Shown piece by piece: positions 50,301 to 58,122 of a DNA stretch of 64,000 nucleotides (its first letter is position 1; each line of letters starts with the position of its first letter). The position numbers and the translations under genes were made by a program. The notes below the pieces were generated by a model. The model saw only the letters and a list, made by a program, of their open reading frames with translations, was not told where the DNA came from and ran no database searches. The DNA lies in assembly GCF_900115125.1 (NCBI RefSeq), contig NZ_FOVJ01000009.1, positions 1 to 64,000 on the forward strand. Reading direction: 5' to 3'. The DNA is from Nitrosospira briensis. GTDB taxonomy: Bacteria > Pseudomonadota > Gammaproteobacteria > Burkholderiales > Nitrosomonadaceae.

Positions 50301-53300
50301 CACTTCCCCCTGCGGCGCCTCGTAATCAACCGTACCCACAAATTCCGGCTCAGGCAATGCCTTGCGGTCCACCTTTCCGTTCGGATTGAGCGGCAGGCTC
50401 TCCAACACCACAATTGCCGATGGAATCATATAGTCAGGCAAGGCCTTTGCCAGCGCCTCGCGCATCAGCGCAGCATCCACACTCGCGCCACAATGCGGTG
50501 AAACATAGCCCACCAGCCGTGCCCCCCCTCCCGCACCCTCCGCTTCCCGCGCGATCACCACCGCCTCCCGGATTTCAGGCTGCGCCAGCAGTTGCGTTTC
50601 GATCTCTCCCAACTCTATGCGGAAACCCCGTATCTTGACCTGGTGATCCAGTCGCCCCAGATACTCGATCTGCCCGTCTGCCCGCCATCTTGCCAAATCC
50701 CCTGTGCGGTAAAGCCTCCCGCCCTCCTCATCAAACGGATCAGCAATGAAACGCTCCGCCGTCAGGCCCCCACGGTTGAGATAACCGCGAGCCAGCCCAA
50801 CCCCACCAAGATACAACTCTCCAGCCACGCCCCCCGGAACCTGGTTAAGATGAGCATCGAGAATGTACGTTTGTGTGTCGGTTATTGGTTGCCCGATCGG
50901 CACGTTGCTGTCACCCTTATCAACACATTCCCATTGAGTTACATCAATTGCCGCTTCTGTCGGCCCATAAAGATTGTAGAGCCCGACTCCCGGAAGTTTC
51001 CCGAATACCTTTTTCTCCATCTCCGCGGGTAACGCTTCACCGCTGCAAATGATCCGCCTCAAGCTAGTGCAAACCTCAATACCTTCATGCGCCACGAAGG
51101 CCTGTAGCATGGAAGGTACAAAGTGCAATGTCGTTACGTGGTGTCGCTGGATCAATGCAAGCAGTCGGGCTGGATCACGGTGATCGCCCGGCGACGCGAC
51201 AGCCAGCCGCGCTCCATGCATCAACGGCCAGAAGAATTCCCAGACGGATACGTCAAAACTAAATGGGGTCTTCTGCAGCACGGTATCGCCGTGATTTAGG
51301 ACATGAGCTTCCTGCATCCAGACCAGGCGGTTGTACAGAGAGCAATGGCGATTGCCCACACCTTTTGGTTTTCCTGTGGAGCCTGAGGTATAGATGACAT
51401 AGGCGAGGTTTTGCCCGTGTAGAGAAACTTGCGGGTTGCTCTCTGGCTCATCCTCAAGATCAAGTACGTCCAGTTCCAGAACCTCACACCCTGACGAATG
51501 CGGGATGCGCGATTTGATGTGGCTTTGCGTCAAAAGCAGTCCAATGCCGCTATCCCCCACCATGTAATCCAGCCGCTCCCGCGGATACTCCGGGTCCAGC
51601 GGAACATAAGCACCGCCAGCCTTAAGTATCGCCAAAAGCCCAACAACCATCTCGATGGAACGCTCCACCGCAATGCCCACCCTGGTCTCGGGCTTGACCC
51701 CCAGGCTCATTAAGCGGTGCGCCAAACAGTTGGCCCGCCGGTTCAATTCAGCATAGCTCAGCTCGGTATCCCCGAAGATCAGCGCCACCGCTTCCGGCCG
51801 CGCTTCAACCTGCCGCTCAATCAGCCTGTGTACAGGCTCAGTATCCCCATAACGCCGATCATTGACACCCCAGGCCCTGAGCTGCCCCCGCTCCGCCTCG
51901 CTCAAAATGTCAATGTCGCCAAGACTGCGCTCGGGATGCCCGGCCAGTTGCTCAAGAAGATGAAGGTAACGCTCGCCTAACCGCTCGATGGTAGCTGACT
52001 CAAACAGCTCAGCGGCATAAGTGAAGATTGCCTCCAGCCTGCCATCAGGGTACTCAACCGTATCCAGGGTCAGTTCAAACTGCGCCGCCTGCTTGCTTAA
52101 CTCATGGTCTTCCACTGTGAGCCCGGGTAACCGCTCCAATGCCCGGTAGTCTTCGCGCAGGTGGTTGTACATAACCTGAAATAGCGGGTTCTGATTCAGA
52201 TTGCGTTCAGGTTGCAGGGCCTCAACCAGTTGTTCGAATGGAAGGTCCTGGTGAGTCTGTGCGCCAAGCGCGGCTTCACGGACTTCATTCAGTATGGCCT
52301 TCAGGGACATGCGTCCATCAATACGCGCGCGCAGCACCTGGGTGTTCACGAACAGGCCGATTATGTTCTCTATCTCAAACCGGTGGCGGTTGGCAACCGG
52401 CACGCCAACACGAATATCATGCTGTTCGCTATAGCGGTGCAGCAAGGCTTGAAAACCAGCCAACAATGCCATGAAGAGCGTCGCCCCCTGGCTTTGTGCC
52501 TGGCGCTGCAGGCCTACAACCAGGCCGGCCGGCAGCATGAATATGTGTCTCCCCGCTCGGTAGCTCGCAACGGATGGCCGGGGGTGGTCAGTGGGCAGCT
52601 GCAATACCGGATGCTCTTCCCCCAATTGGCTGCGCCAGTAGGCTAACTGCCGATCTTTTTCTCCCGCTTCCAGCCAGTTGCGCTGCCATACCGCATAATC
52701 GGCATACTGGATCGTCAACGCCGGCAAGGAAGGTTCCTGCCCCTCTCCCTCCTGCTGCACGCGCAATCGATAATGTGCGGCAAATTCGTCAATGACAATG
52801 CGGTTGGACCAGGCATCCGAGATGATGTGGTGCATCACTACCACAAGAAGGTGTTCTTCCGGCGCAATGCGGATAAGGGCTAACCTAAGCAGTGGGCCTT
52901 GTGTCAGGTCAAACGGCGTGGCGTTTATCCGGTTCGCTTCTTCGTACCCGCGAACCCTCCCCTGTTCTGCTGATAGATTAGAAAAATCAATCAGCAAAAT
53001 ATCGAGCCCGGACTCATCCTCAATAATCTGCTCAGGCAGCCCTTCCGCGTTGGCCCGAAATACCGTGCGCAGCGATTCGTGCCGCCTTCCCAACGCCTCA
53101 AAGCTCGAACGCAACGCTTCAATGTCGAGCTTGCCCACCAACCGCAATCCACCGCTTATATGATAGGCCGTACTCAACGGCTCCAATTGCCATAAAAACC
53201 AGTGCCGCTGCTGAGCGTAAGAAAGCGGGGCGGGCCCGGTAGAATCGCGTCGAGGAATGTTTGGTTGCCGTGCCGGAGCATTGGCACCAGTCAAACGTTG

Positions 53301-53366
53301 CGCCAGCTTCTTCCGTTGTTCGGGGGTCAGGCGTGCACGCCTTTGCGTAAGATCGCTACTATTCAT
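41388..53366 (-). CDS. Three-module NRPS: C-A-PCP-E / C-A-PCP / C-A-PCP-TE
   Basis: 3992 residues, terminal megasynthase of the siderophore line. C1 (HHIISDAWS, ~178), A1 (core TSGSTGKPKG, ~656), PCP1 (LGGDSIL, ~1047) and E (HHLVIDGVSW, ~1235; NYLGQFD) form the first module. C2 (HHLLLDGWS, ~1703), A2 (~2165) and PCP2 (~2565) form the second. C3 (HHILLDGWS, ~2777), A3 (~3243), PCP3 (ALGGDSLSS, ~3647) and a type I TE (GWSLGG, ~3782; NTDHF for the catalytic His) form the third. Specificity residues read by alignment to GrsA: A1 D-V-W-H-I-S-L-I-D (serine, so D-Ser after E); A2 D-G-E-D-H-G-T-V-T (basic-type); A3 D-G-E-A-V-G-G-V-T (N-acyl-N-hydroxyornithine-type). A1 and A2 have near-identical DNA flanks. 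All PCP serines are intact. The start is 70 bp after the PKS stop. Confidence 0.95.
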   Translation of the reverse strand: MNSSDLTQRRARLTPEQRKKLAQRLTGANAPARQPNIPRRDSTGPAPLSYAQQRHWFLWQLEPLSTAYHISGGLRLVGKLDIEALRSSFEALGRRHESLRTVFRANAEGLPEQIIEDESGLDILLIDFSNLSAEQGRVRGYEEANRINATPFDLTQGPLLRLALIRIAPEEHLLVVVMHHIISDAWSNRIVIDEFAAHYRLRVQQEGEGQEPSLPALTIQYADYAVWQRNWLEAGEKDRQLAYWRSQLGEEHPVLQLPTDHPRPSVASYRAGRHIFMLPAGLVVGLQRQAQSQGATLFMALLAGFQALLHRYSEQHDIRVGVPVANRHRFEIENIIGLFVNTQVLRARIDGRMSLKAILNEVREAALGAQTHQDLPFEQLVEALQPERNLNQNPLFQVMYNHLREDYRALERLPGLTVEDHELSKQAAQFELTLDTVEYPDGRLEAIFTYAAELFESATIERLGERYLHLLEQLAGHPERSLGDIDILSEAERGQLRAWGVNDRRYGDTEPVHRLIERQVEARPEAVALIFGDTELSYAELNRRANCLAHRLMSLGVKPETRVGIAVERSIEMVVGLLAILKAGGAYVPLDPEYPRERLDYMVGDSGIGLLLTQSHIKSRIPHSSGCEVLELDVLDLEDEPESNPQVSLHGQNLAYVIYTSGSTGKPKGVGNRHCSLYNRLVWMQEAHVLNHGDTVLQKTPFSFDVSVWEFFWPLMHGARLAVASPGDHRDPARLLALIQRHHVTTLHFVPSMLQAFVAHEGIEVCTSLRRIICSGEALPAEMEKKVFGKLPGVGLYNLYGPTEAAIDVTQWECVDKGDSNVPIGQPITDTQTYILDAHLNQVPGGVAGELYLGGVGLARGYLNRGGLTAERFIADPFDEEGGRLYRTGDLARWRADGQIEYLGRLDHQVKIRGFRIELGEIETQLLAQPEIREAVVIAREAEGAGGGARLVGYVSPHCGASVDAALMREALAKALPDYMIPSAIVVLESLPLNPNGKVDRKALPEPEFVGTVDYEAPQGEVEEALAGIWAQVLGVGQVGRNDNFFELGGDSILSLQIVTKARRAGWKITPRQLFERQTIASLATIAATVQEAAASVQRKEGAGTGSADGLVPLLPIQAEFFEQEIPARHHWNQAALLKSRQPLDPGHLDRALEAVVRHHDALRFRYTQNESGNWQQFPGESAACDLLWIRRAATEVDLEALCTEAQRSLDLTEGPLLRALLIDMPDGGQRLLLAIHHLVIDGVSWRILLEDLQTAYSQARTSNAITLPAHTAGYEEWTRRLQGCAREYTEELAYWQSLADWPVVLPADNPQGTNIVRHRISATLRLDRTLTRTLLKQAPAAYRTHVNDLLLTALGSALCRWSGHKKILVDLEGHGREDLYDIDLSQTVGWFTSLYPVALDPSGNLDQRIKRIKESLRRIPNRGLGYGVLKYNGTPEQRKVLASLPRAEVVFNYLGQFDASFDEKALWMLADESVGDSMDEAAPLEHEISINGSVYGGELSLDVSYSEARYEKATIEVFINLYRAELEALIAHCTGDVHGVTPSDFPLAGITQQELDRLPVPPAQLEDLYPLSPMQSGILFHSVFDADAGIYLNQLRVDIEGLDVKRFKAGWQAAMDRHEVLRTGFLAQGDVPLQWVAKTVEVPFVEYDWWNQASGLPGDQERDLEVLAQSEHALGFDLAKPPLMRLALVRIADNRHHLIWTIHHLLLDGWSTSQLTGEVLRHYAGSALPASGGRYRDFIEWLHACDAKVSEAYWRERLREAAEPTRLADVLPAPSISAGNTAYGEHATALERTVTEGLIEFAKRERVTVNTLVQAAWALLLNRYTGRKTVCFGVTVAGRPADLPGAERLLGLFINTLPMIAMLQPEQETGTWLRDLQAQNLASREHEHTPLYEIQRWLGQSGQGLFDSILVFENYPVDEVLQQSAPGGLVFSGIRNRETTNYPMTISVMQSDTLYLHYSYARRHFSADVVNCIGDQVIRLLRQIAQSPTLQLGDIDILSEAERGQLRAWGVNDRRYGDTEPVHRLIERQVEARPEAVALIFGDTELSYAELNRRANCLAHRLMSLGVKPETRVGIAVERSIEMVVGLLAILKAGGAYVPLDPEYPRERLDYMVTDSALGLLLTQSHIRGRIPQSAQCEVLELDVLDLDGESERNPAVSLHGDNFAYVIYTSGSTGKPKGVGVPHHALAEHAQVAVGFFCLASSDRMLQFSTINFDGFIEQLFPPLCVGAGVVLRGPMLWDSDTFYHELINKRITVADLTTAYWFLLVQDFARIGPRDYGLLRQVHAGGEAMSPEGLIAWKHAGFDGVTLLNTYGPTEAAVTATACDCSNYSRGNEAVLTKVAIGKPLAGRNIYLLDANLTPVPSGIPGELCIGGDLLARGYLNRGGLTAERFIADPFDEEGGRLYRTGDLARWRADGQIEYLGRLDHQVKIRGFRIELGEIEAQLLIQPDVREAVVIAGEGPSGARLVGYVSPHAGKNVDIVRLREALAKVLPDYMIPSAIVVLESLPLNPNGKVDRKALPEPEFVGTVDYEAPQGEVEEALAGIWAQVLGVGQVGRNDNFFELGGDSILSLQIVTKARRAGWKITPRQLFERQTITSLSKVTEAIQEPAEVVARRQRGYLRDYLRTEAISMLAFTDDEIEDIYPLSPTQEGMLFHTLEATGTGLYVNQISVEVEGLEPKRLADAWRAMVARHPVLRTGFLWQAGLARPLQIIFKQVDVPVVHLDWRGLDQLESRIAVYAEEDLTREFDFLAPPLVRLAFIRIADDRYHLVWTKHHILLDGWSDSMLISEWLRCYGGETLVAPGPDYGHYVHWLARQDVQATKVFWQTELRGIEGATILAQATNRLGKRKEGDKRSGFAQIYTRLNPEETLQLKAFAQRRQVTLNTVIQAAWALLLQRYTGKDTVVFGATVAGRPPSLPKADEILGLFINTIPVPVERRSELTVVEYLSLLQKTNARLREHEHASLAEVQRWAGSPGQSLFDSIVVFENYPIDEAMRGNELYGLRFGEVEGKGLTGYAMDLQVVVGEMLEIEYCYGQANIPDEFALEIREHMEFLMREMVAHPQRVIGELGWMEGVKPDHLFSLGSTTRTPGLSQLPHLPVHRLIEQNAVEQPEAIALLMGERELCYGELNMRANRLAHKLVSMGMGPDVRVGVAMERSLEVIVTLLAVLKAGGAYVPLDPEYPAERLSFMIKDSGMSLLLTEEKLLRKLGSDAKVRPLALDSLDVTAESSQNPSIPLHEHNLAYIIYTSGSTGLPKGVAVAHGPLSMHCRATAEIYGMTPHSCELLFMSFSFDGAHERWLTALTVGAGLAVRDQELWTAEQTYDALHNYGITNAAFPPAYLGQVAEWAAPRSDPPPVELYVFGGEAMPKASYDLVRKTLRPRILINGYGPTETVVTPLIWKTEASNSFDCAYAPIGRPVGERTAYVLDVDMQPVPVGVVGELYIGGYGLARGYLGRTGMTAERFVADPFDANGGRLYRTGDLVRWLDDGNIEYIGRADHQVKIRGFRIELGEIEACIRELHETGDVAVVVYDGPTGPQLVAYVVPVAAASAAPVQGEATHDFSAELKQQLAKRLPDYMVPAHILMLETLPRLPSGKLNRDGLPEPGAVASDIYRVPSTPEARLLAQIWQEVLGVERVGETDNFFALGGDSLSSLKVMARMRNVPGAKFDFKLRDLMQRPSIADLLGLDMQAPAETQTLLLLNQPGEKAKAEPLFCIHAGFGTVFDYQPLARQLHGKRTVYGLPSRMLANPAHSDTSLAQMAADYCQIIRQMQPEGPYHLLGWSLGGTLAAMIAASLEAEAQTVAFLGLIDPFIPDVDEPEPDDWRQDFFDFVSVALPGAKIEGVGSVYSNDNVTGVEQPSEQIISSLLEALILAEQARRGTGGSSSAEVGGYADMGAGELARIFTVARHLKALAAQAPSLSRLNIPPSCWWVAARPLSDRSALARQIDQVEPVSNEINTDHFAIVRASPLLLGIKSALEDLYSQSTFLPT
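45576..45890 (-). repeat. Duplicated A-terminal/PCP DNA, copy in module 2 of the large NRPS
   Basis: About 315 bp encoding the end of the A domain and the PCP (including NPNGKVDRKALP and LGGDSIL). It differs from 50127-50441 at only a few bases over an offset of 4551 bp. This is one of two flank repeats that bracket the divergent A-domain cores. Confidence 0.9.
47025..47390 (-). repeat. Identical A-domain N-terminal DNA, copy in module 2
   Basis: 366 bp identical by eye to 51558-51923 (offset 4533 bp). It encodes the N-terminal A-domain part, from LGDIDILSEAERGQLRAWG to LDPEYPRERLDYMV. Identity stops abruptly at both ends. Confidence 0.92.
50127..50441 (-). repeat. Duplicated A-terminal/PCP DNA, copy in module 1 of the large NRPS
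   Basis: Partner of 45576-45890. Visible differences include GAATCT against GAGTCT and CTGACCC against CTGCCCC. It encodes the A-domain C-terminal end and PCP1. Confidence 0.9.
51558..51923 (-). repeat. Identical A-domain N-terminal DNA, copy in module 1
   Basis: Partner of 47025-47390, identical over 366 bp including synonymous positions. This implies recent duplication or gene conversion rather than purifying selection on protein alone. Confidence 0.92.
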
Positions 53367-53436
53367 GATGAAGCAAGTGGAACCTGGGAGACACCCCTTG
53401 ATCTATTGGAGGAAATTACTTCAATAAACCCGAAAT

Positions 53437-56400
53437 TTATGAGCATTCGATCTCGTCCAATAGTTTCGTTTCAACCAATTCGGCCATGCTTGCAATAGTA
53501 GGAGATCTGAAAAGATCCGCAGGGCCTATATCGACTCCAAAAGCCAACCTCACCCTGGAAAGCAGTTGAATACCTAGCAAGGAATCCCCCCCTAGCTCGA
53601 ATAAATTGTCACGAACGCCCACGGCATCCACGCCAAGGAGGCTTTGCCAGATTTCTGCGATACTCTTCTCCAGTTCGCTCTCGGGAGCGACAAAAGCGGT
53701 CGGCAATACGGGGCGCGGATAGCGCTGCTGGCCACCCTCCTCAAACTGTCCGTTCTCCGCCAACACGGAAGGCCGCCCGACTAGATCTAACAGGTCTTCC
53801 TGGGTTTGGTCGAGCCGGGCATGCAAATCGAGGGTGGACAAGATCACCTGTGGTCGAGCCATGCTGTTGACAATACGCTCGAAAGCACTGGCACCTTCTT
53901 TCGGCGCAATTCCCATCCCTTGAGGCATCGCCATATTCGCTGCCATCCCCACTTCTCGCCAACCGTCCCAATTGACGGATATAACGGGAAACGTAGATTC
54001 AGGATCCTTCGTACGAGCAGCAGCGCTGGCAAAAGCGTCGAGATAAGCATTAGCGGCGCAGTAGTCTACCTTGCCAAGACCTCCTGCAACTGCTGCCAGC
54101 GACGAGCACAACAGCATGAAATCCAGCGGCTCGTCCTTGAATACAGCATGCAATGCTAGTGTTCCCTGTACCTTTGGCGCAAATGCCTTCTCGACCATCT
54201 CTTCTGTTTTCTCCGAAATGAGCCCACTGCCGACTTCGCCCGCTGAATGGATAACGCCATGAATGGCACCAAAGCGGCTGCGTGCCTGCGCAACGACCGC
54301 CTTCAGCCGGGCTTGAATGGCAACGTCGGCCTGCAGCACCAGCACTTCCGCGCCCAGCGCCTCCAGATGCATCACCTTCTCGATCTTGATGCGGGTTGGA
54401 TCCGTTTTTTCAACTGTCGAGACCACTTTAGGCCAGTGCTCGCGGGAAGGAAGTGCGGAGCGGCCTAACAACACGAGTTTTGCCCGATGGTTTCGCGCGA
54501 GATGCTCAGCCAGCGTCAGACCGATTCCCCCCAATCCACCGGTGATCAAATAAACTCCGTTGTCTCGAAGAGACGTTTTCGTCGGCTGAGGGCAGCGGAT
54601 GGGCTCGAAGGTTTGAATCCAGCGGTGTGGCCCTCGATAGGCGACCACGGATGTAACAGGATCTGCTTGCGACTCAGCGAGAATCTGCCTGACCATCCGG
54701 TTTTTCGCGACGCTGCTTGCCGAGGGCAGTTCGACATCGACAAGGCGGCATGTAAGGTACGGGTACTCTTGGGGAATAACTTTGCATGGTCCCAGCAGCA
54801 GCGCTTTATCCGGTCGAAGGGACTCACTGCCGGTGACGTCTTCTAGTTGATTGGTGATAACCGTAATTTCGACACTCGCATCCGTGGGAATAAGTTGCCT
54901 GGCGCTTTCCAGCGCTTGTGCAAGGTAGAACAAGATGAAGAAGTTCCTTGCCTGACCTCCCATGTTGACGCTCGGCTCGTCATCGCTGGTCAAGCTCCAC
55001 AGGTGAAAGATATGACCGATGCTTCTGCCGTCGTTGCGCATGTTGCGCAACAGAAGATCATAGTCGTGCCGTTCTCCTGGCCGCAGGACATAGTGATCCT
55101 TATCCTGCCGGCGAAACGCGGCGCCTGTGGAAACGACGATGGGTTTTATTCCGAGGGTAAGCAAATGCCCGATCAGCGCAATGCCGAGATGGCGCTCATC
55201 TTTGAAGATGACCAGCGATCCGGCCTGATGAGGAAGACTGCCGTCTAACTCCAGGGTGTCGCCGCGACGCCATGAGGATGTGTAAAACCAGTCGTCCAGC
55301 GATCGAGCGGCCGGCATATCTTTTATCTGCAATCCTGAAGTTGCGACGTAGCCGGCAGGGCCGGCGCCCGCGCTTCCGCTCCCAGCGTTCTCGGTCCTCT
55401 CTTCGTTTTTGGCCTTGACCCAGTAGGACTGGCGCTCGAATGGGTAAGTCGGCAATGGGATACGGCAGCGACGCTCGTCGGCGTAAAAATTTCCCCAGTC
55501 GATACCTGCCCCACTGAGCCACAGGCGCCCCAGGCAAAGATAAAAGTGCGGTTGAGTCAGGTGCGCTCTGCCGGGATGAGGTAAAGAAGAAAGGATGAGT
55601 TGCTCCGGTTTTGCCTCCGGGTGCCGCTTTGCGAGGGTGCTTAACGTTTCGCCGGGGCCCACCTCCAGCAAAACCCGATCGGGATTGGTCAATAGCTCGC
55701 GCAGGCCGTCATCAAAACGGACTGTCCCGCGCAAATGACGCTTCCAGTAGTTTGGGTCAGTTGCTTCCTGGGAGGTAATCCAATCGCCGCTAAGATTGGA
55801 AAGGAAAGGAATCTTCGGCTGGCCCAGCTTGATTCTGGAGACCATATCCATAAATGCGGGCAACATCGGCTCTACCAGTGCAGAATGAAATGCATGGGAG
55901 ACATGAAGGCGGCGAGTCCCGATACCCTGATTCCCTAGATCGCCTTCCAACGCTTCAATGGCTGTCACCGAGCCCGACAAAACGCACAGCTCAGGTCCAT
56001 TGACTGCTGCAAGACCGCAGCTTTCGGTCAAATAACGGCTTATTTCCGCTTCAGGCAACATAACCGCGAGCATCGCGCCCGTGTCCATGCCCTGCAGCAA
56101 ACGCCCTCTCAAGGCCACCAGGCGCAATGCGTCTTCAAGCGAGAATACGCCCGCCAGGCAAGCGGCAACATATTCGCCGATACTATGGCCTATCATTGCG
56201 GCGGGTTGGATGCCCCAGGACATCCACAACCGCGCCAAAGCATATTCGACTACGAAGAGTGCGGGCTGTGTGAGTTCGGTTTGCTCCAGCCGCGCTGACA
56301 ACTCCGCCTTCCTTGCTTCATCCAGCTTTTCATCCGATACTTCGTCCCAAGCGGGGTATAAAAGCGTCCGCAAATCGAAATCAAGGTACGGCTCCAGCAG

Positions 56401-58122
56401 TTCGAGACACCGGTCGAATTCCCGACGAAAAACAGGCTCGTCCTGGTAAAGATCCCGAGCCATATCGACATACTGGGCGCCCTGCCCCGGAAAAAGAAAT
56501 GCCACGGGGCGATTTTCGGATGTTACTTGTCCGGTAATAAAACGGTCTGCTGACCGGGTTTCCAAAACATCTATTGCATCACCATTGTCCCGGCAGAGCG
56601 CGATCGCCCGGTGGGCAAAACCTTTTCTTCCCGTCTGAAGTGTATAAGCTGTGTCCGGCAGCGATAAATCGCGATGCGTTGCCAGATGGTCATGCGAATG
56701 GGCAACCATCGACTCGAGAGCCTTGCTGCTGCGCGCCGACAGCGTGAGCAGTTGCCAGGGGCGGGAGGGGCCGGATGGCTCTACCGCCGGCGCTTCTTCC
56801 AGAACCACATGGACATTTGTACCCCCGATGCCGAACGAACTCACACCGGCGCGGCGCGGTGTCGATCCGTTCTGCCAATCCTGGCGCGCGGTGTTGACGT
56901 AAAAAGGACTGGCGGGAAAATCGATTTGCGGGTTAGGCTGCTCGAAATTCAGGCTGGGCGGGAGTATGCGGTGTTTCAGCGCCATTACCGTTTTGATCAA
57001 GCCGGCGACCCCTGCCGCTGCATCGAGGTGGCCCACATTCGTCTTGACTGAGCCGATGGCGCAGAATCCGCGTCCGTCCGTGCTTTCGCGAAATGCTTGC
57101 GTCAATGCCGCGATTTCGATGGGATCCCCTATCGTCGTCCCGGTGCCATGCGCCTCGATGTAACTGATCGTATCGGCAGACACGTCTGCGATAGCCTGAG
57201 CAGCCAGAATCACTTCCGCCTGGCCTTCGACGCTGGGTGCCGTATAACCCACTTTGGCCGAACCATCATTGTTGATTGCCGATCCTTTGATCACTGCATG
57301 AACCGTATCGCCGTCGGCCAGGGCGTCCGCCAGCCGCTTCAGCACAACAATACCCACTCCACTGCCGATCACCGTACCCGCAGCTCTTGCGTCAAAGGCA
57401 CGGCAGTGGCCGTCGGGCGAGAGAATGGCGCCGGGCTGGTAACGGTAGCCCCCGTCATGCAACAAATTGACCCAAACGCCTCCAGCCAGCGCCATATCCG
57501 CTTCGTGGTTGAGCAGACCGCGGCAGGCCACGTGTACGGCGGCAAGCGAAGTCGAACAGGCGGTTTGCACAGTGATCCCGGGCCCGCGCAGATTGAGCTT
57601 GTAGGAGACGGTCGTCGTCATGGAATCCTTGTTATTCCCGTTCATCAGGCCCTGCAGGGAAGAAATATCCTCCATGTCCGAAAACCGTCCGTTGGAAAAC
57701 AGGTTCAGCATCAGGTAAGTGTTGACCCCGCATCCGGCATAGACCCCGATGGGGACGGTGCAACGTGAAGCGTCATAGCCCGCGTCTTCCAAGGCCTGCC
57801 ACGCCACTTCCAGGAAGAGTCGATGTTGGGGATCCGTTTCCGCAGCCTCTCGCGGGGTATAACCAAAGAAAGAGGCGTCGAAAAGGTCGACACCAGGTAG
57901 TTCGGCGCCCGCTTTGATGTAGTGCGGATCATCCAGCTTCTCGCGTGAAACACCACGCGCCAGCAATTCCTTGTCAGTAAAGAAGGTGACCGACTCCACC
58001 CCATCCTGCACGTTGCGCCAGAAAGCCTCCACGTCATCAGCGCCAGGGAAACGGCCTGCCATCCCGACGATCGCAATATCGATATCGGCTCTCTCCGACA
58101 GTTCTTCCGTATGATCCATCAA
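53437..58122 (-). CDS. Type I polyketide synthase module KS-AT-KR-ACP
   Basis: 1561 residues. KS with the full triad: Cys in TACSTS (~residue 182), His in EAHGTGT and His in KTNVGHLDAAAG. AT with GHSIGEY (~643) and HAFH (~743), the malonyl-CoA-type motif. KR with NADPH motif GGLGGIG (~1194) and catalytic Ser and Tyr in LLCSSLAAVAGG and VDYCAANAY (~1355). ACP with LGGDSLL (~1508). No DH, ER or TE is present, so one malonate is added and its beta-keto group reduced to a hydroxyl. The KR lacks the LDD motif of B-type reductases, so the stereochemistry is open. The start ATG overlaps the stop of the FAAL-NRPS by 4 bp. The module should extend the first amino acid to a beta-hydroxy-gamma-amino (statine-like) unit. 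Confidence 0.95.
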   Translation of the reverse strand: MMDHTEELSERADIDIAIVGMAGRFPGADDVEAFWRNVQDGVESVTFFTDKELLARGVSREKLDDPHYIKAGAELPGVDLFDASFFGYTPREAAETDPQHRLFLEVAWQALEDAGYDASRCTVPIGVYAGCGVNTYLMLNLFSNGRFSDMEDISSLQGLMNGNNKDSMTTTVSYKLNLRGPGITVQTACSTSLAAVHVACRGLLNHEADMALAGGVWVNLLHDGGYRYQPGAILSPDGHCRAFDARAAGTVIGSGVGIVVLKRLADALADGDTVHAVIKGSAINNDGSAKVGYTAPSVEGQAEVILAAQAIADVSADTISYIEAHGTGTTIGDPIEIAALTQAFRESTDGRGFCAIGSVKTNVGHLDAAAGVAGLIKTVMALKHRILPPSLNFEQPNPQIDFPASPFYVNTARQDWQNGSTPRRAGVSSFGIGGTNVHVVLEEAPAVEPSGPSRPWQLLTLSARSSKALESMVAHSHDHLATHRDLSLPDTAYTLQTGRKGFAHRAIALCRDNGDAIDVLETRSADRFITGQVTSENRPVAFLFPGQGAQYVDMARDLYQDEPVFRREFDRCLELLEPYLDFDLRTLLYPAWDEVSDEKLDEARKAELSARLEQTELTQPALFVVEYALARLWMSWGIQPAAMIGHSIGEYVAACLAGVFSLEDALRLVALRGRLLQGMDTGAMLAVMLPEAEISRYLTESCGLAAVNGPELCVLSGSVTAIEALEGDLGNQGIGTRRLHVSHAFHSALVEPMLPAFMDMVSRIKLGQPKIPFLSNLSGDWITSQEATDPNYWKRHLRGTVRFDDGLRELLTNPDRVLLEVGPGETLSTLAKRHPEAKPEQLILSSLPHPGRAHLTQPHFYLCLGRLWLSGAGIDWGNFYADERRCRIPLPTYPFERQSYWVKAKNEERTENAGSGSAGAGPAGYVATSGLQIKDMPAARSLDDWFYTSSWRRGDTLELDGSLPHQAGSLVIFKDERHLGIALIGHLLTLGIKPIVVSTGAAFRRQDKDHYVLRPGERHDYDLLLRNMRNDGRSIGHIFHLWSLTSDDEPSVNMGGQARNFFILFYLAQALESARQLIPTDASVEITVITNQLEDVTGSESLRPDKALLLGPCKVIPQEYPYLTCRLVDVELPSASSVAKNRMVRQILAESQADPVTSVVAYRGPHRWIQTFEPIRCPQPTKTSLRDNGVYLITGGLGGIGLTLAEHLARNHRAKLVLLGRSALPSREHWPKVVSTVEKTDPTRIKIEKVMHLEALGAEVLVLQADVAIQARLKAVVAQARSRFGAIHGVIHSAGEVGSGLISEKTEEMVEKAFAPKVQGTLALHAVFKDEPLDFMLLCSSLAAVAGGLGKVDYCAANAYLDAFASAAARTKDPESTFPVISVNWDGWREVGMAANMAMPQGMGIAPKEGASAFERIVNSMARPQVILSTLDLHARLDQTQEDLLDLVGRPSVLAENGQFEEGGQQRYPRPVLPTAFVAPESELEKSIAEIWQSLLGVDAVGVRDNLFELGGDSLLGIQLLSRVRLAFGVDIGPADLFRSPTIASMAELVETKLLDEIECS

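Noticed and set aside
45576-51923. Repeats considered as a CRISPR-like or transposon duplication
   Set aside because: Both copies are in frame inside homologous NRPS modules and encode conserved A and PCP parts, so they are module homology rather than mobile DNA.
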